Of a stretch of DNA of 64,000 bases, positions 39,230 through 48,026 are shown piece by piece. The stretch comes from Planctomycetaceae bacterium (GTDB lineage Bacteria; Planctomycetota; Planctomycetia; Planctomycetales; Planctomycetaceae). The stretch lies in NCBI GenBank assembly GCA_020638955.1, contig JACKHO010000007.1:310001-374000 (forward strand), given 5' to 3'. The notes below the pieces were generated by a model that worked only from the letters and a program-made list of their open reading frames with translations, was not told the DNA's origin and made no database searches. A program made the position numbers and the translations under genes. The first letter of the stretch is position 1. Each line of letters starts with the position of its first letter.

Positions 39230-39244
39230 AGAGGCTCTGCAGAC

Positions 39245-39949
39245 ATGCGAGAAACGAGAGCAGATTTTGATGAATTGAAGGAGTTTGTGCGCGGCTACGG
39301 GATCGCACCTTCGGTAACTGATGACAGCTTTGTCGACAATCTGCGAATCGGCCACAAGCGGCTATTTGGTTTCCTGACGTTTGTTGGGGAAATTGCATCG
39401 ACGAATTGCTCGACAAATAAATTCAGTGATGATTCAATGAGCTACTTTGCCGAATGCAGTTCTGATGTAGCTCAGGCAGTTTTCTGTTGGATACATGGTG
39501 CGTATAAGCCAGCGTACCTATCACTGAGGAGCTCGATTGAGACGTTCATCAAGGCGGTGGTATGCACTGAAGACCCGACGGTTTTGACTGAGAAGAGCAT
39601 GTACGAACTCTTTGACATTGCCAAGAAGTCAGAGAGTTGCAGCGGCCAAGCTGTAGACCACTTCACGAAGATAAAAGAAATGTACGCCCAATTGTGTGGG
39701 ATTGCACACTCTGCAACAGCGGCGAGATTCACGCAAGTTTGTGCATTTCGAATGTTCCCAAAGTTCGAAGAAACGGACGCGGGAACTTTCATTTCTTGCT
39801 TTGTGTCACTCGTCGATCGTTTTATTGCAGTGCTGTTGGCTGGCAATCGCAACCTCCTACCGCTCATGCATTTCAGAAATCGCCAAATTGTTTTGGAGAC
39901 ACTGCCGCAGCAGATCAAGCGATCGATTCTTGGTGAGGAAGCACCGTAG
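39245..39949 (+). CDS. Unknown protein, third gene of the ParA-like cassette, possibly HEPN-like
   Basis: A 234-residue, mostly helical soluble protein starting 15 bp after the previous stop. The middle reads AYKPAYLSLRSSIETFIKAVV and, later, KEMYAQLCGIAHS. The pattern 'R...E...' followed by 'Y..L....H' resembles HEPN/DUF5677-like proteins, in which an R-x4-6-H motif is an RNase site. That match is weak and the canonical spacing is not clear. If it is an RNase, the cassette could be an ATPase-controlled toxin module. Confidence 0.7.
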   Translation: MRETRADFDELKEFVRGYGIAPSVTDDSFVDNLRIGHKRLFGFLTFVGEIASTNCSTNKFSDDSMSYFAECSSDVAQAVFCWIHGAYKPAYLSLRSSIETFIKAVVCTEDPTVLTEKSMYELFDIAKKSESCSGQAVDHFTKIKEMYAQLCGIAHSATAARFTQVCAFRMFPKFEETDAGTFISCFVSLVDRFIAVLLAGNRNLLPLMHFRNRQIVLETLPQQIKRSILGEEAP

Positions 39950-39959
39950 CACCCAACAT

Positions 39960-40143
39960 TTACCGAAACTCTGGACTCTTCATCAAAACACGCGTCGCCG
40001 CGTCGCAGGCTTTGAAGGCCTGGCTTTCGGCAGTATTGGTGATCACGAGAGTTGCTCGTTTGATTTCGGGCATCACCTAGGTGAGGGAGTATTGGTTGGT
40101 GTTGTTCCCTGCATGTTGCAGCATCCGGCCGAAGCCTGATTGG
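39960..40143 (-). pseudogene. C-terminal fragment of a serine hydrolase gene (copy of 53249-54406)
   Basis: Read on the minus strand, this stretch encodes LQHAGNNTNQYSLT-stop-VMPEIKRATLVITNTAESQ and so on to MKSPEFR-stop. It nearly matches the last about 60 residues of the serine hydrolase at 53249-54406. It has one in-frame TAG where the intact gene has TGG, and no N-terminal part. Homology ends abruptly near 40143. Confidence 0.88.
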
Positions 40144-40152
40144 TTCGGGTGG

Positions 40153-40178
40153 CACGCCCTGACGACAGGAAGGGCGTG
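40153..40178. repeat. Hairpin next to the IS1182-type element
   Basis: CACGCCCT (40153-40160) and AGGGCGTG (40171-40178) are exact inverted repeats around a 10-base loop. The flank 40183-40199 repeats AGCCAAGT twice and leads into the left IS end. Confidence 0.5.
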
Positions 40179-40199
40179 GTCAAGCCAAGTAGCCAAGTA

Positions 40200-41788
40200 G
40201 GGTCCGCTGTCAGGCTGTGAATTTATGTCGTGGAGGGAATTCTTTTCGATACCGGCGGGTCATTTTTTGAGTGACCGGGGTGAGTCGTGTCTAGTTGTGA
40301 GTTTTGGCCGAGTTTTTCTTTGCTGGATGTTTCAGGCAGGCGGTGCCAGCCGGTCCAGTTGAGACGTTCAGGGCTACGAAAGTTGTGTTTGGCCAGGTGA
40401 TCCTCGATTATGCCGGCGAGGAGAGTGCCAACATCCGTTGAAAGTTGTGGGCCAGGGCGTGAAGCAGGCTCACGGCTTTGGCTTTGAACAGACCTCGCAC
40501 TCGAAATTGATTTAAGCCACGGTTGCGACAACCGGCATTGGGAAACTCCGCGGTTGCTGTGCGCTGTTTGTAGATCGTTTGGGCGACTTCGGTCCCCATG
40601 CGAGACCGCCAGTTCTTGACCTCCTCACTGTCTCCTTTGATGGGGGCGAATGGGTCAATTCCTTTGGCCCGTTTCTGCTCCTGTTCCATGATTGGGAGAT
40701 ACGTCGTCATACCAGCTCGTTCCAGAACGGTGATGTCTTCGAGATTGACAAAGCCCCCATCTGCCAGATACTCGTCGGGACGTTTGCCGTATCGCTTTTG
40801 TATTTGATCGGCCATCGGTTTCATCTGGCCGCCATCGGTTCCTGCGTTGACCACGTCCACCCCGACGATCACCAGCGAATCGGTTGCGGTCGCAAATTGC
40901 ACATTGTAAGCGGGACGAAAACCTCCATCGCCCATCTTCATCTTGCGGGCTTGTGCATCAGTCATCGAAGCACGAGCGTTTTCGCCAGACCCTTTCTTAC
41001 GTCGCTCCATCTTGGGAACCAGCGACTCCCGTTCGGCCAGTGCTGCTTCGATACGTTCCTTGCGGTCGCGTGCAGCACGCTCTCTTGCAGCACGCACACG
41101 GCGGTCTTCGCTTCCCGACTCAGCTTCGCGTTGAAGTTCTTCCAGGTGCTCTTGGGCTTCCTTCAGGCATTCCTGCAATGTTGCGTGACGTCGAAACGAC
41201 GCACTCCCCGCCGAAGCTCGTACCCGCATGCCATCCTGAGCCACACGTGTGAGTTCGACCAACCCCTGATGCAAGAGCGTCGCCACGCTTTGCGTCAGCA
41301 GTCCATCCAGAACCTCGACGTGTTCCACGCGAAAGTCTGCCAACGTGTGGTAATTGACCGTGACACCACCGCACAGCCACAAATACCCCAAATGCTCCTT
41401 GCACAGCTTGTCCAGACGCCGTGCCGAACTGAATCCATCAATTGTGGCCAGCAGCCACAATGCCAGCAGAATCTTCGGATCAATCGGATTTCGACCAGGA
41501 CCATGCTCATGGGCCTGAATCTTTTTATACAACTCTTTCAAATCAAGCGCTTCCACATACGCCCAAATCAACCGGGCCGTGTGATCCTCCGGCAGAAGTT
41601 GATCCAACGACAACGGTCGCCACTCGATTTGCCGCCGTTCGGCTCGCTGATACCGAACGGCAGGATCCTTCGCAGTCTGTTCCATAACGACTCCCAAACC
41701 GAAACACCAATCTTCAGTCACGACCCGAGGGAGTCTAATTCGTTCTGCAAAACCACCAAACAAAAATTCACAGCCTGACAGCGGACCC
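40200..41788. mobile_element. Complete IS1182-type insertion sequence, 1589 bp
   Basis: The ends are 25-bp perfect inverted repeats (start GGGTCCGCTGTCAGGCTGTG; left 40200-40224, right 41764-41788). A TA dinucleotide flanks both sides (40198-40199 and 41789-41790), which may be the target duplication; ends could be placed a few bases further out since GTAG/CTAC also continue the palindrome. One intact transposase gene lies inside, with about 180 bp of untranslated sequence beyond its stop. Confidence 0.9.
40408..41685 (-). CDS. IS1182 family transposase
   Basis: A 425-residue DDE transposase starting at ATG 41685 (MEQTAKDPAVRY). Typical IS1182 blocks are PLSLDQLLPEDH, GRNPIDPKILLALWLLATIDG, LWLCGGVTVNYHTLADFR, a charged Arg/Glu-rich central helix (EDRRVRAARERAARDRKER), MKMGDGGFRPAYNVQFATA (catalytic region) and the C-terminal RGLFKAKAVSLLHALAHNFQ. 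The frame stays open to 41763 but that would extend into the inverted repeat. No internal stop, so probably functional. Confidence 0.95.
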   Translation of the reverse strand: MEQTAKDPAVRYQRAERRQIEWRPLSLDQLLPEDHTARLIWAYVEALDLKELYKKIQAHEHGPGRNPIDPKILLALWLLATIDGFSSARRLDKLCKEHLGYLWLCGGVTVNYHTLADFRVEHVEVLDGLLTQSVATLLHQGLVELTRVAQDGMRVRASAGSASFRRHATLQECLKEAQEHLEELQREAESGSEDRRVRAARERAARDRKERIEAALAERESLVPKMERRKKGSGENARASMTDAQARKMKMGDGGFRPAYNVQFATATDSLVIVGVDVVNAGTDGGQMKPMADQIQKRYGKRPDEYLADGGFVNLEDITVLERAGMTTYLPIMEQEQKRAKGIDPFAPIKGDSEEVKNWRSRMGTEVAQTIYKQRTATAEFPNAGCRNRGLNQFRVRGLFKAKAVSLLHALAHNFQRMLALSSPA

Positions 41789-41892
41789 TACGAGTTCAGG
41801 AAGACTCACCGGCTGTCTTGATTCCACGGACACGTCAGACACAACATGACGAGCGACAGGGGTTCTGAACACCAGAGGACGATTCAGCAGTT

Positions 41893-42175
41893 CTATTCAG
41901 ATTCCTGAAAATCTGAACAGGCAACCAGGCCGCCGCTGTTGAGACGTATGAACCAGGCTGTTGTTCCCGGCGGGATTGTTGCTTCGACAATGACCCGCGG
42001 CTGATTTTGGCGAAGATCGGCGGGAGACTCCGACCACTTTCTATCTCCTGTGAATCCCACGTCAGTGGTTGAGACGAGCGTTGCCGCGTCAATTGGTTTG
42101 GTGGAATTGAAGCTGATACGGGCCACGTCTCCCTCAACTTTGGCACCGAGTTGCTGGCACCACGGCCACGGCCTG
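41893..42175 (-). pseudogene. C-terminal fragment of an alpha/beta hydrolase gene (copy of 54458-55726)
   Basis: On the minus strand this encodes CQQLGAKVEGDVARISF and onwards to CSDFQESE-stop, matching the last about 90 residues of the intact hydrolase at 54458-55726 with about ten substitutions. The catalytic part is missing. Homology stops near 42175, where a different sequence (the fragment at 42170-42295) begins on the other strand. Confidence 0.88.
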
Positions 42176-42295
42176 ATCAAAAAGATCCCCAAGACCCACC
42201 GCTCCCAACTCACACCCCGAGGCCGCACCACTATCGCCGCTCTCCTCGTCGCCCAACAAACAAGCGTCCAACAACTTGCGCAACTCGTCGCGTAA
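42170..42295 (+). pseudogene. Fragment of a mobile-element-associated ORF with winged-helix-like end
   Basis: The plus strand encodes HGLIKKIPKTHRSQLTPRGR and onward to QQLAQLVA-stop. This pattern (basic 'HGLI-KIP-TH-Y-LTP-GR' ending) recurs at the C-terminus of repeated ORFs in planctomycete and other genomes, as I remember it; the rest of the ORF is absent. It abuts the hydrolase fragment, so the junction is a rearrangement point. Confidence 0.5.
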
Positions 42296-42437
42296 AATCT
42301 TCGCAAGCCGCGAAGAAACTGATTGTTAGTAGTATGAACAGGAAAATGATGCTCCACTTCACCGCTTTATTTGTTCGTGTTTTTCGTGCCGTTCGTGGCT
42401 CTTCAACAATAACTTTTTTCTATTTGGTGTCCCTGAT

Positions 42438-43469
42438 CTACTGGGCAACGCACCATGACATTCGCTTTGCGAAATCCTTCTGAAACTCCTCACGCCAGCG
42501 GCTGACTGTAGTGCGGGGATCAAATTCCTCGGTTCGTGGTAAGTCGCGATACCATCCGTCGGGTTGTCGTTCAAACTGCCCGCCCCAGCCAGGCTTCGTG
42601 GGATCATCAATTTCGTTTCCGCCGAGTGGCAGGAAGAAGCACCAGGAGGGGGTATCTCCTTCCTTCAGGCATCCGTGCGGATTCGGTGCCGTCCAGGTTC
42701 GTGTGGGATACATTTTTCCCAACGGGCCTTTGCTCCGGATGTGTTCCTCAATCCACTCACGACTGGTGAGGTCTTCATTCCCGGTCAGATACATTCCGCG
42801 GTAAGTTCCCAGGCGTTTGTCCGCTCCCGGTTTTGCGCTCGCCAGTATGTACTGCATGCCGGGGAATTCGGTTCGCATCCAGTCGGCAATTCCGTCCTGA
42901 TCGTTGATGTCGTAGACGCGAAACTTCTTCACAAAGTCGGCCAGCCCCTTGGGACCGCGGTCGTGCTTCACTCGCCAGAGGGCCTGTGCAAAGTCAGTTT
43001 GTCCGCCCCAAATGGCGATGTTCAGTCGACTTTCTGTTGAACCAGCGTCAATTCGTTCAATGAGTGCGTTGGAACCTTCCGTGTCGTGCCTCTCGCCAAT
43101 ATGTGACCGTTCTCGAAAGCGATTCCCCGATTTCACACACGCCCGCAATTGCTCCGCTTCCGGCCAGCCAGCGGCGTGCTGCTTGAGATTCGGCAACACT
43201 GCGCCGTAGGCGTCAATGAGCTGCAGAATGAGATCTGGCCGCGTCACGGCATCTTTCAGTTCTCCGCGAGTGCCTGATGCCGAAGCAATCAACAGTTCCA
43301 TGTCGAACTCGTTTGCGTACACAAGCAGCCGAATCATGGACTGCGTGTCGTCGGGGTCACCACCGATGTCCGTCAAAATGGCCAAGCGCGGACGTTCTGC
43401 AGCGAGCGTGGTACTTGCCAACAGCAGCACTGTGACAGTGAGTAAAGATCTGAACATGGGGCATGCCAT
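42438..43469 (-). CDS. Exported DUF1593 / nucleoside-hydrolase-like protein
   Basis: A 343-residue protein with a signal peptide (MFRSLLTVTVLLLASTTLAA from Met5). The domain starts RPRLAILTDIGGDPDDTQSM, an Asp cluster like the calcium/ribose site of nucleoside hydrolases, and continues with the DUF1593 pattern AIWGGQTDFAQALW and RVYDINDQDGIADWMR. Members (Sde182-like) are found with polysaccharide-degrading genes; the substrate is unknown. Divergent from the sulfatase at 43687 across about 217 bp. Confidence 0.85.
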   Translation of the reverse strand: MACPMFRSLLTVTVLLLASTTLAAERPRLAILTDIGGDPDDTQSMIRLLVYANEFDMELLIASASGTRGELKDAVTRPDLILQLIDAYGAVLPNLKQHAAGWPEAEQLRACVKSGNRFRERSHIGERHDTEGSNALIERIDAGSTESRLNIAIWGGQTDFAQALWRVKHDRGPKGLADFVKKFRVYDINDQDGIADWMRTEFPGMQYILASAKPGADKRLGTYRGMYLTGNEDLTSREWIEEHIRSKGPLGKMYPTRTWTAPNPHGCLKEGDTPSWCFFLPLGGNEIDDPTKPGWGGQFERQPDGWYRDLPRTEEFDPRTTVSRWREEFQKDFAKRMSWCVAQ

Positions 43470-43686
43470 TTCGAAGAAGAGTCATCACGATTTCACTAAC
43501 CGAAGATACCCTCAGCGCAGACAGCCTGCCAATGTAGAGAGTTGTTGGGAAGCACAGTCGTCAGAGATTCTGAGTGTTCCGCGGCAATTTCTCGATGCGC
43601 GGTTGACGAATCATCAGGCGATGAACGTCTCTCACTCGGCGTTGCGCGCATGCACCCTGTATTTTCTTAGCGGAGGTGATCAGACT

Positions 43687-45483
43687 ATGGTGCGAAAGCT
43701 CTGGAACGCATTTCGTCCTGCATCAGCTATGACTCAAGAAAACATGCCATTTCACTCATACCGTCCAAAAAACAGTTGCCGCGTCCAATCACTGGGCCTG
43801 CTGTGTGCATTCGTCGCAGCGGCTTGGATCGGTGCTTCAGCACATGCGGCCGACCGCCCCAACATCATCCTTATTATGTCCGACGACATGGGGTACTCGG
43901 ACATCGCACCGTACGGTGGTGAAATCGATACGCCCAATTTGTCGCGACTGGCGGATAACGGATTGCGGTTCACGCAGTTCTACAACACGGCCCGCTGCTG
44001 CCCGACGCGCGCATCGCTCATGTCGGGATTGTATCCGCATCAGGCCGGGGTCGGCTGGATGATGACGGATCGTGGCTATCCCGGGTATCGCGGAGACCTA
44101 AATCAAAACTGCCGGACCATTGCGGAGGTCATGAAGTCAGCTGGTTACTCGACGTACATGGCGGGCAAGTGGCACGTCACGCCGCATGTCGCTCCCGATG
44201 GTCCGAAATACAACTGGCCCGTGCAGAGGGGATTTGACCGGTTCTACGGAACCATTCACGGTGCTGGAAGTTTTTATGATCCCAATTCACTCACTCGGGA
44301 CAACACACAGATTTCGCCATACGCCGATGCGGAATATCAGCCGGACACGTATTACTACACCGACGCCATTGCCGATCACACCGCTCGCTACATTCGGGAA
44401 CACGTCGATGGTGGAAAGAAAGAACCGTTCTTTGCGTACGTTGCGTTCACTGCGGCTCACTGGCCCATGCATGCGTTGCCGGAAGACATTGCGAAGTACA
44501 AGGGAAAGTATGACGAAGGCTACGGAGCGATTCGTGAAGCGCGCCTGAAGCGGATGCGCGACATGGGGCTCGTTCGTCCCGAGTGGGAAATGACACCGCA
44601 AGCGGACGACTGGAGCAAGGTGCCGAACGAAGAATGGGAAATTCGCTGCATGGAAGTCTATGCCGCCATGGTCGACCGCATGGATCAGGGGGTGGGGAAA
44701 ATCATCGCGCAATTGGAAGCGAGCAAGCAGTTGGACAACACGCTCATTTTCTTCCTGCAGGACAACGGTGGATGCGCGGAGCCTTTGGGTCGGAATCCCA
44801 AACAGGCCAAAGCTCGGGCAGAAGGGCCGACGCTGGCACCAATGGATGCTACAGCACTCCAACCCGACATGATTCCGAAGCAATCGCGTGACGGGTTCCC
44901 CGTCCTGCAGGGGAAGAAGGTAATGCCGGGTCCCGCCGATACGTACATTGCATATGGTCGCGGCTGGGCGAATGTCTCCAACACGCCGTTCCGCGAATAC
45001 AAGCACTGGGTGCATGAAGGCGGGATTTCGACACCGCTCATCGCACACTGGCCCGCCGGAATTCCTCGACGCGGCGAGTTTGACGCACAGCCCGGCCACT
45101 TAATCGATATCATGGCCACCTGTGTCGACGTGGCCCGTGCTGAGTATCCCACTCGCGTGGGAGAACATGACATTACGCCTTTAGCCGGACGGAGTCTAAC
45201 TCCCGCTTTCGTTGGTAAGACAATTGAACGCGATGGGATCTTCTTCGAGCACGAAGGGAACCGGGCGGTGCGGGACGGAAAGTGGAAGCTGGTTGCCAAG
45301 GAGAATCAGCCTTGGGAACTGTACGACATGGAGGCTGATCGCTCCGAAATGCACGACTTGGCCGAAACGCATCCTGAAATGGTTGCAAAACTTGCGTCAA
45401 AATGGGACGAGTGGGCCGCCAGGTCTCAGGTGCTGCCGTTGGGTGGCTGGCGTGGTGAGCCGGAGCCAAATGGTAAGAAATAG
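43687..45483 (+). CDS. Exported arylsulfatase
   Basis: A 598-residue sulfatase. Signal peptide in residues about 21-54 (hydrophobic SLGLLCAFVAAAWIGASAHA), then RPNIILIMSDDMGYSD with metal ligands. The formylglycine motif C-C-P-T-R is at residues 104-108 (Cys104 modified). YMAGKWHV and FFLQDNGGCAE complete the active site. The ATG at 43687 has a strong Shine-Dalgarno CGGAGGTGA (43671-43679). An internal Met at residue 21 would also give a complete signal peptide. The upstream open frame back to 43216 overlaps the DUF1593 gene and is not coding. Confidence 0.92.
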   Translation: MVRKLWNAFRPASAMTQENMPFHSYRPKNSCRVQSLGLLCAFVAAAWIGASAHAADRPNIILIMSDDMGYSDIAPYGGEIDTPNLSRLADNGLRFTQFYNTARCCPTRASLMSGLYPHQAGVGWMMTDRGYPGYRGDLNQNCRTIAEVMKSAGYSTYMAGKWHVTPHVAPDGPKYNWPVQRGFDRFYGTIHGAGSFYDPNSLTRDNTQISPYADAEYQPDTYYYTDAIADHTARYIREHVDGGKKEPFFAYVAFTAAHWPMHALPEDIAKYKGKYDEGYGAIREARLKRMRDMGLVRPEWEMTPQADDWSKVPNEEWEIRCMEVYAAMVDRMDQGVGKIIAQLEASKQLDNTLIFFLQDNGGCAEPLGRNPKQAKARAEGPTLAPMDATALQPDMIPKQSRDGFPVLQGKKVMPGPADTYIAYGRGWANVSNTPFREYKHWVHEGGISTPLIAHWPAGIPRRGEFDAQPGHLIDIMATCVDVARAEYPTRVGEHDITPLAGRSLTPAFVGKTIERDGIFFEHEGNRAVRDGKWKLVAKENQPWELYDMEADRSEMHDLAETHPEMVAKLASKWDEWAARSQVLPLGGWRGEPEPNGKK

Positions 45484-45670
45484 TTCGGTTTATTCTGCAA
45501 ACCGCGCGTTTCGGCGTCGCCAGTTGAGTGGCACTGGAGGCAATTCTCTGCAATAAACCCCGCAAATGGACAGAATTGGGAAGTGAGTTGAGGATTTCGC
45601 GTGAAGAGCCGATGAAGAATTCGGTTCTCAACGTATGCCAACTTACTTCGAATTACAGACTGGAAGCGTC

Positions 45671-46663
45671 ATGTCACGCTTGGACACCACCGCCGACTTG
45701 CTCCAACTGGTTCACCAGGAAATTGGCGCCGAACTGGTGCGCACCGAAGAGATTTTCGATGAAGAACTGGCGTCGACGAATCCTTTCGTGGGGGACATCA
45801 TCGCACACACCCGGCGGTTCCGAGGAAAGCGGCTTCGCCCCATTCTGTTGCTGCTCACCGCGAAAGCCTGCGGCAACATTTCTGATGCGCATCCCATTCT
45901 CGCGGCAGTCGTGGAAATGATTCATACTGCCACGCTGGTCCACGACGACGTTTTGGACATGGCTGACGTACGTCGTCACGTGGCGACTGTCAATGTGCGT
46001 TGGAATAACGAAACCAGCGTGCTGTTCGGGGACTACTTGTTCACCCACGCGTTTCACCTCGCCGCTTCTATTGGCACAGCCGACGCCTGCCGCATTATTG
46101 GCCGGGCTACCAATCGCGTTTGCGAGGGAGAACTGTCGCAGGTACGGCATCGAGGAGATTTGGACCTCACCGAAGAGGCATACTTCGACATGATTGACGG
46201 CAAAACGGCGGAGTTGTGCGCCGTCGCCTGCCTGCTGGGAGCAAAATACGCCGAGTCATCACCAAATGTTGTTGATGCACTCCGCGAATATGGCCGCGAA
46301 CTGGGACTCGCATTTCAAATTGCAGATGACGTGCTCGACATCATGGGGACGGAAGATGCCGTCGGTAAGACGCTGGGTACCGATTTGGACCAGCAGAAAC
46401 TGACGCTGCCTGTTATTCGACTGCTGAGCAATCTCCCCAGTGAAGAAGCAAATGAACTGCGTCGCCAAATTCGTGACGAGGGAAGCAACGCCGGACCGGA
46501 AATCATCCGGTTGTGTCAGGAGAAGGGGATCCTGGAGGAGACGGCGTCGACGGCTCAGGAAATTGCGAATCGTGCCGCAAACCGTTTGTCCATCCTGCCG
46601 GAAAGCTCGGCTCGCCGACTGTTAGAGCTGCTCCCCGGGCTCGCCATCAACCGCGTGTGCTGA
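45671..46663 (+). CDS. Polyprenyl diphosphate synthase (trans-isoprenyl)
   Basis: A 330-residue all-helical enzyme that extends isoprenyl diphosphate chains. The first Asp-rich motif DDVLDMADVRR begins at residue 92 (DDxxD with RR), and the second is QIADDVLDIMG. Basic GKRLRPILLLL near residue 53 binds isopentenyl diphosphate. Residues before the first Asp motif (HTATLV) are mostly small, consistent with a long-chain product such as the quinone side chain; exact chain length is not predictable. ATG 45671 chosen; the frame is open to 45635. Confidence 0.93.
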   Translation: MSRLDTTADLLQLVHQEIGAELVRTEEIFDEELASTNPFVGDIIAHTRRFRGKRLRPILLLLTAKACGNISDAHPILAAVVEMIHTATLVHDDVLDMADVRRHVATVNVRWNNETSVLFGDYLFTHAFHLAASIGTADACRIIGRATNRVCEGELSQVRHRGDLDLTEEAYFDMIDGKTAELCAVACLLGAKYAESSPNVVDALREYGRELGLAFQIADDVLDIMGTEDAVGKTLGTDLDQQKLTLPVIRLLSNLPSEEANELRRQIRDEGSNAGPEIIRLCQEKGILEETASTAQEIANRAANRLSILPESSARRLLELLPGLAINRVC

Positions 46664-46778
46664 GTCCCATGCAGCGTCGTGAATCGAGTTCCCTGCCGAT
46701 TCACTGATGCTTTGGACGCGTTCAGGCCCTACACTGCCGAAAATCGTTTCGTGTACGAGCCTGAACAGGGAACTCCGA

Positions 46779-48026
46779 ATGTTCATTAACGCAAAGCGTT
46801 TCGCTGCTGTTCTTTCGCTGCTGAGTGTTCTTTGTGCGACAGCCGTCGCAGATGACTGGCCACAGTTTCTCGGTCCGCAGCGAAATGGGATTTCCACTGA
46901 AACGGGACTCATTGACTCGTTTCCTGCTTCAGGACCGAAGGAACTCTGGCGCGTGCCGGGCGGAGTTGGGATGTCAGGCATCGCCGTAGTGGGCGACACG
47001 GTGGTCACGTTGGTTCAAGATGACAACGAACAGTTCGTTCTCGCTCTAAATGCTCAAACGGGCAAGACTCATTGGAAGTCTCCCATTGCCGCAGCCTATC
47101 GCAACCCCATGGGTGATGGTCCACGTGCCGCCCCATGCATTAGTGGTGGTAAAGTCTTTGTCTACTCCGGCGAAGGTGTGTTGGCAGCACTGAATCTGCA
47201 AAATGGTCGATTGCTTTGGAAGCGTCATCCAGTCGTCGAGTTCGGTGGGAAACCTGCCGAATATGGAATGGCTTGCTCACCACTCATGGTCGATGAAGGA
47301 CTCGTCGCCGTCACGATTGGCGCTCCTGAAGCCGCGGTGGCTGCATTCAATGCCGAGACCGGCGAGACGGTGTGGCAATTGAGCCAACCGGGTGATACGG
47401 CGGGATATTCTTCACCAGCAGTTGTCCAAGTGGAACAGGAGGAACAGCTGGTCGTTCATGGGGGGAAGGCTGCACTCGGAATTCAACCTCGTTCCGGCAA
47501 GCTGCTTTGGCGGTATCCCTACGAAACTGATTACGACTGCAATATTGCCACGCCGCTGGGCGACGGCAAACACGTCTTCCTGTCCTCGGGCGAGAATCAT
47601 GGCAGCGTGCTGCTGGATGTCGCAGGAACTGGCAAGCCCAAGGTGGTTTGGAAATCACACGATGTTCAAAGCGTCATGCGAAACGAATGGCAAACGTCCA
47701 TTCTGCATAAAGGTTACCTCTACGGATTCGACAACGTCGGCAGCGCTGGTCCGGTAACGAACCTGGCCTGTGTAAACGCACTGACCGGCGAGCAAGTTTG
47801 GTTGGAGCGTCGGTTTGGAAAAGGAAACCTCATTGCGGCCGACGGCAAACTCTGGATGACGACCATGATGGGCGAACTCGTCCTCGTGAAGATTTCTCCA
47901 GAAGGATTCCAGGAACTCAGTCGGGCCGAAGTGATGCAAACCACGCGACAGGCTCCAGCACTCTCCAACAAACGCCTATTCGTCCGCGACAACGCCGAAA
48001 TCATTTGCTTTGACGTGGCGAAGTAG
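46779..48026 (+). CDS. Exported PQQ-like beta-propeller protein
   Basis: A 415-residue protein with a signal peptide (MFINAKRFAAVLSLLSVLCA, cleavage near AVA-DDW). Then comes the family opening DWPQFLGPQRNGIS and propeller blades such as FVLALNAQTGKTHWKS, AAFNAETGETVWQL and GIQPRSGKLLWR. The same architecture as the gene at 2570, but sequence divergence indicates a separate paralogue. The final 26 bp overlap the convergent membrane protein gene at 48001. Confidence 0.9.
   Translation: MFINAKRFAAVLSLLSVLCATAVADDWPQFLGPQRNGISTETGLIDSFPASGPKELWRVPGGVGMSGIAVVGDTVVTLVQDDNEQFVLALNAQTGKTHWKSPIAAAYRNPMGDGPRAAPCISGGKVFVYSGEGVLAALNLQNGRLLWKRHPVVEFGGKPAEYGMACSPLMVDEGLVAVTIGAPEAAVAAFNAETGETVWQLSQPGDTAGYSSPAVVQVEQEEQLVVHGGKAALGIQPRSGKLLWRYPYETDYDCNIATPLGDGKHVFLSSGENHGSVLLDVAGTGKPKVVWKSHDVQSVMRNEWQTSILHKGYLYGFDNVGSAGPVTNLACVNALTGEQVWLERRFGKGNLIAADGKLWMTTMMGELVLVKISPEGFQELSRAEVMQTTRQAPALSNKRLFVRDNAEIICFDVAK

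Noticed and set aside
39472..40155. A 227-codon minus-strand frame across the third cassette gene and the serine hydrolase fragment
   Set aside because: It reads the fragment in the wrong frame and the cassette gene antisense; the true remnant frame is 39960-40143.
40579..41778. A 399-codon plus-strand frame opposite the IS1182 transposase
   Set aside because: It is antisense to an intact transposase and runs into the right inverted repeat; no family recognised.
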